Assembly (NCBI GenBank): GCA_016462305.1
Contig: JAEMTM010000113.1
Location: forward strand, 1-5,877
Direction: 5' to 3'
Source: Sphingomonadaceae bacterium
GTDB lineage: Bacteria > Pseudomonadota > Alphaproteobacteria > Sphingomonadales > Sphingomonadaceae
DNA: 5,877 bases
The notes below the pieces were generated by a model. It was not told where the DNA came from and did no database searches. It worked only from the letters and a program-made list of their open reading frames with translations. Shown piece after piece: positions 1-5,877 of the stretch. Numbering within the stretch: position 1 is the stretch's first letter; every line of letters begins with the position of its first letter. The position numbers were made by a program, and so were the translations under genes.

Positions 1-1542
1 CGGATCAACGACCTCACCAGCCCCAATGGCGCGTTCGATTTTGGCGCGTTGATGACGGGCAATATTGGCCGCGTCGAAATACTGCGTGGGCCAAACTCGG
101 TCATTTGGGGCAGCCAAGCCATTGGCGGCGTCGTCAATGTCCAATCGATTGCGCCCGTCAGTGGCTTTGAGGGCCGCATGGCGGGTGAATATGGGGCTTA
201 TGATACCAAAAGGGTGAACGCCAATATTGCGGGCAGCAGCGGCCGGTTGGAAGGCAGCGTCGGCGGCTCTTTTGTGAACAGCGACGGCATTTCTGCGCTT
301 GTGGGTGGAACCGAACGCGATGGCTATGACAATCTGACGGGCAATGCGCGGTTGCAGGTGCATGTCGCTGACAATTTCGAGCTGGATTTCCGCAGCTATT
401 ACAATCGCGCCACAGTTGAATATGACTCGGCCTTTGGTGTCGGCGCGAACGCCTTACCCGTGTCGCGTAACCGCCAGTTCGTTGGCTATATCGGCGCAAA
501 TTTCAAGCTGCTCGATGGTCGCCTACAAAACCGCATCGCTTATACGCGCACAGACATAAAGCGCGTTGGCACGGACCCAGTGGCGTTCAGTTACAACAAT
601 TTCAACGTGCGCGGCGCAATTGACCGCGCCGAATATCATGCGGCATTTGATGTAAACGATGCGCTGACTTTAGTGGCGGGCGCGGAATATGAACGCAGCT
701 TTGCCAGCACCGCGTTTGAGGGCGCTGCACCTGATGTCGCCCGCAACCACGTGGGTAGCGGCTTTGGTCAAGTCATTATGCGCCCGCTCACCGGCCTGAC
801 GCTGACGGCGGGCGTGCGGCATGATGTCTATGATGATTATGGCGGGCAGACGAGCTTTGGCGGTAACGCGGCCTTTACGCCCAATGCCGGGCGGACGATG
901 TTCCGCGCGACCTATGGCGAGGGGTTTCGCGCCCCCAGCTTGACCGAAGGCCAGCCGCCTTATGGCAATCCAGACCTCAAGCCGGAAACCGCCCGCAATT
1001 TCGATCTGGGCGTTGAACATCAATTCATCGAGGGCAAAGCCCAAATTTTCGCGACCTATTTCAACCGCCGTAGCAATGACCTGATTGCGTTTTCAGCGAT
1101 CAGTTTCCAATCGGAGAATATCGACAAGGTGACAGCAACGGGACTTGAGGCTGGGCTGAGCCTGAACCCCACCAACCATCTTGATATCCGCGCAAGCTAT
1201 ACGCTGGTGGACGCCATCAACCGCAGCGCAGGCGCAAATTTCGGCAAGCGCCAGGCATTACGCCCGCAGCATAGCATGCGCCTCACCGCCGATTGGCAGA
1301 CGCCTTTCGGCCTGTCCGTCGGAAGCAGTCTGCTGCTCATCGGCGACAGTTTCGACAATACTGCGAACACGGTCCGGCTTGATGGCTATGCGTTGGTCGG
1401 GCTTCGGGCGTCGATGCCGCTCACCGACGCGTTGGAGGTGTATAGCCGCATCGATAATCTGCTGGGCGCCGATTACACATTGGTCGCTGGCTATAGCACC
1501 TTCGGCCGCAATGCGACGATTGGCGTGCGGGCGAAATTCTGA
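1..1542 (+). CDS. btuB: TonB-dependent outer-membrane receptor, BtuB-like (5' end outside window)
   Basis: This is the C-terminal part of an outer-membrane beta-barrel receptor that imports a scarce ligand using energy from TonB-ExbB-ExbD. The frame is open from base 1 with no credible start, so the signal peptide, TonB box and first part of the plug are missing; 513 residues are visible. Visible residues 24-47 carry the end of the plug domain (RVEILRGP, then IWGSQAIGGVVNV), a hallmark of the family. The rest is alternating barrel sequence, with the typical EGFRAP (307-312) and NPDLKPE (323-329) motifs and a C-terminal segment (RIDNLLGADY onward) ending in Phe, the barrel-assembly signal. About 100 missing residues would give a length near that of BtuB (~600). 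The stop overlaps the start of the binding-protein gene by one base. The family call is firm. The B12 specificity is inferred from the ABC genes that follow; a siderophore or heme receptor is the alternative. Confidence 0.9.
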   Translation, partial: RINDLTSPNGAFDFGALMTGNIGRVEILRGPNSVIWGSQAIGGVVNVQSIAPVSGFEGRMAGEYGAYDTKRVNANIAGSSGRLEGSVGGSFVNSDGISALVGGTERDGYDNLTGNARLQVHVADNFELDFRSYYNRATVEYDSAFGVGANALPVSRNRQFVGYIGANFKLLDGRLQNRIAYTRTDIKRVGTDPVAFSYNNFNVRGAIDRAEYHAAFDVNDALTLVAGAEYERSFASTAFEGAAPDVARNHVGSGFGQVIMRPLTGLTLTAGVRHDVYDDYGGQTSFGGNAAFTPNAGRTMFRATYGEGFRAPSLTEGQPPYGNPDLKPETARNFDLGVEHQFIEGKAQIFATYFNRRSNDLIAFSAISFQSENIDKVTATGLEAGLSLNPTNHLDIRASYTLVDAINRSAGANFGKRQALRPQHSMRLTADWQTPFGLSVGSSLLLIGDSFDNTANTVRLDGYALVGLRASMPLTDALEVYSRIDNLLGADYTLVAGYSTFGRNATIGVRAKF

Positions 1543-2378
1543 TGCGCTTTGGCTGGTGCCTCCTTGCGGCTTTTGCCTTGGCCGGATGCGCCAGCCAGCC
1601 CGTCATTGCGCCGCATGGCGTCGTGTCGAACAATCCGTGCATTGATTCCGTGCTGGCGCACATCGCATTGCCCGGACAGGTTAGCGCGGTCAGCATATAT
1701 TCGCATGACCCCGATAGCGCGTCCGCACCACTGGCATGGGCGCGACAATTGCCCGCCATTGGTGTAAGCGCAGAGGAATTGTTGTTGGCGCGGCCCAAGA
1801 TGGTGCTCACCGGAAATCTGGCCAGCGGGGGCACCAACGCGGTGCTTGCGCGGGCGGGCATTAAAACGGTGGCATTGGGGGTCGCGCCGACCATCGCCGA
1901 CGACATGCAACAGATAAGGACGATCGCGGCCGTACTCGACAGGCGTGATGCCGGAGAAGCCCTGATTTCCGACATTCAGGAATCTTTACCCAGCACCCAA
2001 TTTTCCGGGCCGCCTGTTTCGGCGATTATCTGGCAAAATGGTGGATTTGTGGCGGGTAAAGGCACGTTGCAGGACGAATTGCTGACGCGCCACGGCTTTC
2101 GCAACGCCAGCGCGCAATATGGCCTATCCTCATGGGGGGTGCTGCCGTTGGAGACGCTGATACGCAACCCGCCAGTGGTGATCTTCATGCCAACGCATAA
2201 AGGCGGTTCCGATGCCCGTGACATGCGCGCACGGCAAAAGCTGCTTGCTTATTTGGATGGTCGCACACGCATAATAGATTTCCCCGACAGGCTGTTATTC
2301 TGCGGCGGTCCGACGATCATCAAAGTGTCGGCGATCTTGTCGAAGACACGCGCGCATTTCTATCAGGATAAGCCATGA
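1542..2378 (+). CDS. btuF: BtuF-like periplasmic substrate-binding lipoprotein of an ABC importer
   Basis: This 278-residue protein would capture the ligand in the periplasm and deliver it to the permease encoded next. Residues 1-16 form a short lipoprotein signal with lipobox LAGC, so Cys16 is the likely lipidated N-terminus. The mature part looks like a class III helical-backbone binding protein with two lobes joined by a long helix (about residues 117-150). Landmarks resemble E. coli BtuF: VSIYSHDP (50-57) against VSSYSDYP; an acidic pair E78/E79 before the strand ending at MVLT; and W198 six residues before E204, the same spacing as W196/E202 of BtuF. In that family the two lobe glutamates dock onto permease arginines. 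The start is fixed by the TGATG overlap with the receptor stop; the next Met is residue 87, far past the signal peptide. The upstream ribosome site is weak, suggesting coupled translation. Corrinoid binding is likely but unproven; a ferric-siderophore binder is possible. Confidence 0.82.
   Translation: MRFGWCLLAAFALAGCASQPVIAPHGVVSNNPCIDSVLAHIALPGQVSAVSIYSHDPDSASAPLAWARQLPAIGVSAEELLLARPKMVLTGNLASGGTNAVLARAGIKTVALGVAPTIADDMQQIRTIAAVLDRRDAGEALISDIQESLPSTQFSGPPVSAIIWQNGGFVAGKGTLQDELLTRHGFRNASAQYGLSSWGVLPLETLIRNPPVVIFMPTHKGGSDARDMRARQKLLAYLDGRTRIIDFPDRLLFCGGPTIIKVSAILSKTRAHFYQDKP
2365..2368 (+). promoter_or_regulatory. ribosome binding site for the permease gene
   Basis: AGGA lies six bases before the ATG at 2375, inside the end of the binding-protein gene. 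It supports this start and the ATGA overlap between the two genes. Confidence 0.65.
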
Positions 2379-3340
2379 ATGTGCGCGGCTTAACATCGCT
2401 CCTCCTGCTCCTTACGGTCGCGGCGTTCCTGCTGTCGTTGATGGCGGGGAAGGTCTGGATTTGGCCGAATTCTTGGGCGGCGGACAATGCCGATGGCTGG
2501 ATTTTCCTCGAACTGCGCTTGCCCCGTGCGGTGCTTGGCCTTTGCATTGGCGCGGTGCTCGGGCTTTCGGGCGCAGTGATGCAGGGCTATCTGCGCAATC
2601 CGCTGGCTGACCCGACGGTGCTTGGGGTTTCGGCCAGCGCGGCATTTGGCGGTGTCGTTGCGATTTACCTCGGGCTTAACCTGCTGCCCTTCGGCTTATT
2701 CGCCTGCGCGATGCTGAGTGCGGGCTTTAGTATATTGTTATTGCTTGTAATTTCGCGTGGCGGCGGACCGGTTGGCTTTATCTTGGGCGGTATGGTGCTG
2801 TCGACTTTGGCGGGCGCGCTGACCGCCTTTGTCATCAGCATCGCGCCGAACCCCTTTGCCGCCAATGAAATCATCAACTGGCTGATGGGCGCACTGACCG
2901 ACCGGTTGATGGCCGATGTTGGGACCGCTTTGCCCTTCATGGCGCTGGGCGTCGCTTTATTGCTCTCCACGGGCCGCGCGCTGGATGCGCTGACCTTGGG
3001 CGAAAATGGCGCAAAAAGCCTTGGTATCAACCTGTTCCGGTTGCAGTGGATCATCGTGCTTGGCGTTGGCCTTGCCGTTGGCGCGTCGGTCGCGGTGTCG
3101 GGCGTGGTCGGCTTTGTCGGGCTAATCGTCCCCCACCTCATCCGCGCTATTTATGGGGAGCAGCCATCGCAAATATTGCTGCCATCGGCCTTGGGCGGCG
3201 CAATCCTGACGCTGACCGCCGATAGCCTACTCCGGTTGGTCCCCGGCCCCGGCGAAGTGCGGCTGGGCATTGCCATGGCCGTTCTGGGCGCGCCGTTTTT
3301 CCTTTTGCTGTTGCTGCGCTATCGCAAGGGTGCCGCATGA
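2375..3340 (+). CDS. btuC: BtuC/FecCD-type ABC importer permease
   Basis: This 321-residue polytopic inner-membrane protein forms, as a homodimer, the channel for the ligand delivered by the preceding binding protein. Its length matches BtuC (~326). It begins with a membrane segment at about 7-25. The family signature follows: LRLPR (47-51), then GAVLGLSGAVMQ (59-70) and NPLADPTVLGVS (75-86). Further on are LGENGAKSLGI (208-218), the cytoplasmic region that contacts the ATPase, and GVVGFVGLIVPHLIR (243-257). The C-terminal end has PGEVRLG (292-298) and a last hydrophobic segment closing with LLLLRYRKGAA. R48 or R51 and R296 are candidates for the arginines that bind the lobe glutamates of the binding protein, by analogy with BtuC. 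The start is set by an AGGA site and a 4-base overlap (ATGA) with the previous gene; the next gene overlaps its stop in the same way. The family is certain; the substrate is inferred. Confidence 0.9.
   Translation: MNVRGLTSLLLLLTVAAFLLSLMAGKVWIWPNSWAADNADGWIFLELRLPRAVLGLCIGAVLGLSGAVMQGYLRNPLADPTVLGVSASAAFGGVVAIYLGLNLLPFGLFACAMLSAGFSILLLLVISRGGGPVGFILGGMVLSTLAGALTAFVISIAPNPFAANEIINWLMGALTDRLMADVGTALPFMALGVALLLSTGRALDALTLGENGAKSLGINLFRLQWIIVLGVGLAVGASVAVSGVVGFVGLIVPHLIRAIYGEQPSQILLPSALGGAILTLTADSLLRLVPGPGEVRLGIAMAVLGAPFFLLLLLRYRKGAA
3326..3330 (+). promoter_or_regulatory. ribosome binding site for the ATPase gene
   Basis: AAGGG lies six bases before the ATG at 3337, within the last codons of the permease gene. 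It supports the overlapping ATGA start. Confidence 0.65.
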
Positions 3341-4113
3341 CTTTGACCGTCCGCAATCTTGGTTTTTCTTATGGACAAAGGCGCATTTTGGACGCGATTG
3401 ACGCGACATTTGAGGCCGGAAAGCTCACCGTCATTCTTGGCCCTAATGGCGCAGGCAAATCCACCTTGCTCGCCTGCCTCGCCGGCCTTTTGAAGCCTGA
3501 CGCAGGCACCGCCAGCCTGCATGATGCAGACATCACCCGCATGGCCCCGACCGCACGCGCCCGCCAAATCGGCCTTTTGCCGCAAGGCGCAGAAACGCAT
3601 TGGGCGATTCCATCAATGGCCTTGGTTGCGCTTGGCCGCATTCCCCATATGCGCGGCGCAGGGACATCCACAGACGACCGCAGGGCCATATCGGCGGCGA
3701 TGTCGGCGACCGCCACCGAAGGCTTCGCTTATCGTCCGGTCACGCAGCTTTCGGGCGGCGAACGCGCCCGCGTTCTGCTGGCGCGGGTGCTGGCGGGTGA
3801 ACCTTCATGGATATTGGCGGATGAACCGCTGGCCAATCTCGACCCCGGCTTTCAACTCGACATATTGAACCTGCTGCGGCGGCAGGTCGAAGCTGGAAAA
3901 GGCGTCGTCGCGGTGCTGCACGACTTAGCATATGCGGTGCGCTTTGCCGACCATCTATTGTTGCTGCATGAGGGCAGGTTGTTCGCGCAAGGTAGCGTCG
4001 AAAACGTCATCACCCCTGCCAACCTGGCGCATGTTTACGGGATTGACGCGAATCTTTTCAAGGACGAGGAAGGGGCGGTCCAATTATGCATCAAAGGCAA
4101 GGTCCGATCATGA
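3337..4113 (+). CDS. btuD: ABC importer ATPase subunit, BtuD/FecE-like
   Basis: This 258-residue cytoplasmic nucleotide-binding subunit would drive import through the permease encoded just upstream. All catalytic elements are present and intact: A-loop Tyr12, Walker A GPNGAGKST (35-43), Q-loop Gln83 in LLPQ, signature LSGGE (138-142), Walker B WILADEP (158-164) with catalytic Glu163, D-loop NLDP (167-170), and switch His195 in VLHDL. The stretch HWAIPSMALVALGRIPH (88-104), after the Q-loop, is typical of the cobalamin/ferric-siderophore ATPase branch. Length is slightly above BtuD (~249). The gene overlaps the permease and the phosphatase gene by 4 bases on each side. It is a single-domain subunit, so the transporter would be two permeases plus two of these. 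Function as an importer ATPase is certain; the ligand follows from the binding protein and is inferred. Confidence 0.92.
   Translation: MTLTVRNLGFSYGQRRILDAIDATFEAGKLTVILGPNGAGKSTLLACLAGLLKPDAGTASLHDADITRMAPTARARQIGLLPQGAETHWAIPSMALVALGRIPHMRGAGTSTDDRRAISAAMSATATEGFAYRPVTQLSGGERARVLLARVLAGEPSWILADEPLANLDPGFQLDILNLLRRQVEAGKGVVAVLHDLAYAVRFADHLLLLHEGRLFAQGSVENVITPANLAHVYGIDANLFKDEEGAVQLCIKGKVRS
4099..4102 (+). promoter_or_regulatory. ribosome binding site deciding the phosphatase start at 4110
   Basis: AAGG lies seven bases before the ATG at 4110, with a second AAAGG at 4093-4097. An in-frame ATG at 4086 would add eight hydrophilic residues ahead of the signal peptide and would overlap the ATPase gene by 28 bases. 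The start at 4110 gives a clean lipoprotein signal and the same ATGA overlap used elsewhere in the operon. Confidence 0.65.
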
Positions 4114-5267
4114 AATATACCCTCCCGATTATCGCTCTGTTGCTCTCCGGCTGCGCCATGAACGTCACGTCGATGACCAATATGGCCCCCATTGCCCCGC
4201 AGAGCGCGCAGGAGGCACTTCGGCCTTATTACGCTACCCTGAACGCCAATTTGCCCAAGGCACCCTCTAGCCCCGCTCTGGCGGCGGATACGGTGATCAC
4301 GCGCTTCGCCTTTGGCAGTTGCATGAACGAAAACCGCGACATGAAATTCTGGGACATCATCGCCGCGCAGAAACCGCAGGCGTTTTTGCTGATTGGTGAC
4401 AATGTCTATGGCGACATAAGGCCGACAAACGGCGCTAATATCCCGACATTGGCCGCAAGCTATAGAAAGCTCAACAGCCGCACCGAATTTGACCGGTTCC
4501 GCCGCAGCGTGCCGATGATGACAACATGGGACGATCATGATTATGGCGCGAATGACGCAGGCGGTTCGTTTGCATTCAAGGAATGGGCGGAGAAAGCCTA
4601 TGAAACCTATTGGGGCGCTTCGGACGAAGTAATGTCCCGCCCCGGCGTGTATGAAAGCCGCATCGTCGGGCCAGAGGGCAAACGCGTGCAGTTCATCATG
4701 CTGGATGGCCGCTTTTTCCGTTCTGACCTTGCATCCATGCCCTATCGCGACCCCGGCCCGACGCTGGGTTGGTATATTCCCAACATGGACCCCCAGGCGA
4801 CGATATTGGGCCAAGCGCAATGGGACTGGTTGGCGCAGGAACTCGAAAAGCCAGCCGACGTGCGCTTCATCATTTCATCGACTCAAGTGATTACCGACGC
4901 GCATAATTTCGAAGGCTGGACCAATTTTCCCAAGGAACGCGAACGCCTCTATGCGTTGCTTGGTCAAAAGGGCGTGAACAACGCCATTTTCCTGACCGGC
5001 GACCGGCATAGCGGCGGTTTTTACAAAACCAACGCCCCCGGCCTTTCCAAGCCATTATGGGATTTTACATCCAGCTCGCTCAATTTTGCCTTTGGCAAGG
5101 GCGATGGCGGCGAACGTGAACCCGACCCACGCCGCACGGGCGGATTCTGGGGCATCCCCAACTTTGGTCAGATCGACATTGATTGGGCGGCAAAGAAGGT
5201 GACGATGACATTGCGCAAGGATGATGGCAGCGTTATCGAAACACAGATGGCTAACGCGATTGATTGA
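4110..5267 (+). CDS. phoD: PhoD-family alkaline phosphatase/phosphodiesterase-like lipoprotein
   Basis: This is a 385-residue exported metallophosphatase; PhoD enzymes cleave phosphomonoesters or phosphodiesters outside the cytoplasm. With the start at 4110 the protein opens with a Sec-type lipoprotein signal ending in lipobox LSGC (Cys15 lipidated), followed by Ala16, which favours outer-membrane sorting under the E. coli rule. Residues ~16-60 look like a flexible linker. The catalytic core then shows FGSC (68-71), GDNVYGD (96-102), TWDDHDYG (139-146), LDGRFFR (198-204) and GDRHSGG (297-303). Cys71, Asp97 and Tyr100 match, with the same Asp-to-Tyr spacing, the iron ligands I recall for Bacillus PhoD; Asp142, His143 and His300 are further candidate ligands. 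The N-terminal domain of longer (~580-residue) PhoD proteins is absent, so this is the short single-domain form. No twin-arginine motif is present. The 4-base overlap with the ATPase gene ties it to the transporter operon. The real substrate is unknown. Confidence 0.88.
   Translation: MKYTLPIIALLLSGCAMNVTSMTNMAPIAPQSAQEALRPYYATLNANLPKAPSSPALAADTVITRFAFGSCMNENRDMKFWDIIAAQKPQAFLLIGDNVYGDIRPTNGANIPTLAASYRKLNSRTEFDRFRRSVPMMTTWDDHDYGANDAGGSFAFKEWAEKAYETYWGASDEVMSRPGVYESRIVGPEGKRVQFIMLDGRFFRSDLASMPYRDPGPTLGWYIPNMDPQATILGQAQWDWLAQELEKPADVRFIISSTQVITDAHNFEGWTNFPKERERLYALLGQKGVNNAIFLTGDRHSGGFYKTNAPGLSKPLWDFTSSSLNFAFGKGDGGEREPDPRRTGGFWGIPNFGQIDIDWAAKKVTMTLRKDDGSVIETQMANAID
5251..5267. other. 17-base tail-to-tail overlap of convergent genes
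   Basis: The phosphatase stop (TGA, 5265-5267, + strand) lies inside the last codons of the PH-domain gene, whose stop (TAG read on the - strand) is at 5251-5253. I see no hairpin with a T-run in or beside the overlap, so termination for both directions must occur inside the opposite gene or by Rho. Confidence 0.9.
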
Positions 5268-5877
5268 TCGCTGAATAATCCACGTCTGCGACCTTTGCCA
5301 TAACCACCTCGCGAATGGCCCGCGCGGTTGACAGCGGCAGGGCCACCATTTCCAGCGTGCCCCCGGCTATCCCGAATTTCAGCGAGGCCAGCCCGAAGCG
5401 CCGTGCCAATGGCCCTTGCGCAATCTCAATGCTTTGCACCTTCACTTGTGGTGCAAGCGTCAATCGCTGCTGCCACCAACCGCGCCGAAGGTATAATTGC
5501 TCATCATCTAACCCGAAGCGATATTTGCGCCAGTCACACCACAACAGCAATGCGGCAAGGACCAACAACAGCAATAGCAACAATGTCGGCGCAACGGGCG
5601 CATCTGCAAATATCATCAGTGCCGCCATCGCGACCAGTAAGGGCGGCACAAGCAGGAGCAACTGGATTATCCAGTGCAAAGCTGCGCCATTGCGCAGCCG
5701 TTCGTCGCCATCCGGTGCGTCAATCCCCGCAGCCTTCGATATGCGCCACACCTCATCCAATGTGGCCAATGGTGCGGCGACATAATTGCTTTCTTCCTTG
5801 CTATCCTGCGCCAGGCTCACAAATTTCAGGCTGTGCCAGCCGCGCCGTTTGCGGATTGGGCCAGTTTGCACGACAGC
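5251..5877 (-). CDS. multi-PH-domain membrane protein, YdbT-like (5' end outside window)
   Basis: This is the C-terminal 208 residues of an integral membrane protein with bacterial PH (bPH2) domains. The frame is open through the right edge, and a GTG at 5869-5871 falls inside a conserved domain, so it is not a start. The fragment begins in the end of one PH domain (QTGPIRKRRGWHSLKF, ending near LATLDEVWRI). A linker and two membrane segments (about 67-91 and 96-113 of the visible part) follow, then a complete final PH domain containing QGPLARRFGLASLKF and ending in REVV. The two domain ends are clearly related: 8 of 16 aligned residues are identical between TGPIRKRRGWHSLKF and its partner. 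This layout fits YdbT-like proteins of ~450-500 residues, which are usually encoded beside a short YdbS partner. In Bacillus the pair is linked to resistance to a circular bacteriocin; the role in proteobacteria is not established. It converges on the phosphatase gene and is probably unrelated to the transporter. Confidence 0.8.
   Translation of the reverse strand, partial: AVVQTGPIRKRRGWHSLKFVSLAQDSKEESNYVAAPLATLDEVWRISKAAGIDAPDGDERLRNGAALHWIIQLLLLVPPLLVAMAALMIFADAPVAPTLLLLLLLVLAALLLWCDWRKYRFGLDDEQLYLRRGWWQQRLTLAPQVKVQSIEIAQGPLARRFGLASLKFGIAGGTLEMVALPLSTARAIREVVMAKVADVDYSAINQSR
5302..5430 (-). repeat. second copy of the PH-domain C-terminal half (protein-level repeat)
   Basis: The translation here carries QGPLARRFG, SLKF and VALPLSTA, which mirror TGPIRKRRG, SLKF and VAAPLATL encoded at 5740-5868. 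The resemblance is in the protein only, and the DNA has diverged, as expected for an old domain duplication. Confidence 0.6.
5740..5868 (-). repeat. first visible copy of the PH-domain C-terminal half (protein-level repeat)
   Basis: This is the partner of the copy at 5302-5430. It has a longer, charged insertion (DSKEES) between the SLKF strand and the VAAPL segment. It shows that the protein contains at least two PH domains, the earlier one cut by the window edge. Confidence 0.6.

Noticed and set aside
1..60. Search for a cobalamin riboswitch or promoter at the left edge
   Set aside because: The window starts inside the receptor plug domain, so the leader is not present and nothing can be said about it.
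1421..1975. Minus-strand open frames of 139-184 codons opposite the receptor/binding-protein junction
   Set aside because: The translations are low-complexity mirror products of the forward genes, with no motif, and they overlap two confident genes.
4086..4109. Earlier in-frame ATG for the phosphatase gene
   Set aside because: It adds MHQRQGPI before the signal peptide, has a poorer ribosome site and makes a longer overlap; the ATG at 4110 matches the other junctions.
4035..4820. A 261-codon open frame on the minus strand opposite the ATPase end and phosphatase gene
   Set aside because: It lies fully antisense to two well-supported genes, is rich in Arg, His and Cys with no recognisable domain, and is expected by chance in G/C-rich coding DNA.
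5316..5345. Inverted repeat TGGCCC...GGGCCA as a terminator near the convergent gene ends
   Set aside because: The stem is only six base pairs with an 18-base loop and has no T-run on either strand; it lies within the PH-domain coding region and is likely chance.
5869..5871. GTG as the start of the PH-domain gene
   Set aside because: The codons before it stay open to the window edge and the site lies within a conserved PH-domain strand, so the gene continues outside the window.

Overview
The window reads as a gene-dense stretch of a Gram-negative, probably alphaproteobacterial (Sphingomonadales-like) chromosome. The evidence is the G/C-rich codon choice, an outer-membrane TonB-dependent receptor, and the style of the substrate-binding protein, ABC proteins and PhoD-type lipoprotein. 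The taxon is inferred from general resemblance and was not tested. Almost every base is coding: there is no intergenic gap of note, no RNA gene, no mobile element and no CRISPR array.

Positions 1-5267 (+ strand) form one tightly packed transcription unit whose beginning lies left of the window. In order it holds the C-terminal ~513 residues of a TonB-dependent receptor (1-1542), a lipoprotein substrate-binding protein of the BtuF type (1542-2378), a BtuC/FecCD-type permease (2375-3340), its ABC ATPase (3337-4113), and a PhoD-family metallophosphatase lipoprotein (4110-5267). Every junction is a stop/start overlap of 1 or 4 bases, so translation is very probably coupled along the operon. The first four genes make a complete envelope route: ligand crosses the outer membrane through the receptor, is captured in the periplasm by the binding protein, and crosses the inner membrane through the permease/ATPase. 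Vitamin B12 or another corrinoid is the best guess for the ligand, because the binding protein keeps several BtuF landmarks. A siderophore or heme cannot be excluded, and the upstream leader, where a cobalamin riboswitch would sit, is not in view.

The most unusual part is the fifth gene. A surface or periplasmic PhoD-like phosphatase is fused into the transporter operon by a 4-base overlap, which suggests, without proving, a step that dephosphorylates something connected with the transported ligand.

Positions 5251-5877 (- strand) hold the C-terminal ~208 residues of a membrane protein with repeated bacterial PH domains (YdbT-like). Its 5' end lies beyond the right edge. It converges on the phosphatase gene and overlaps it tail-to-tail by 17 bases, with no visible terminator between them.
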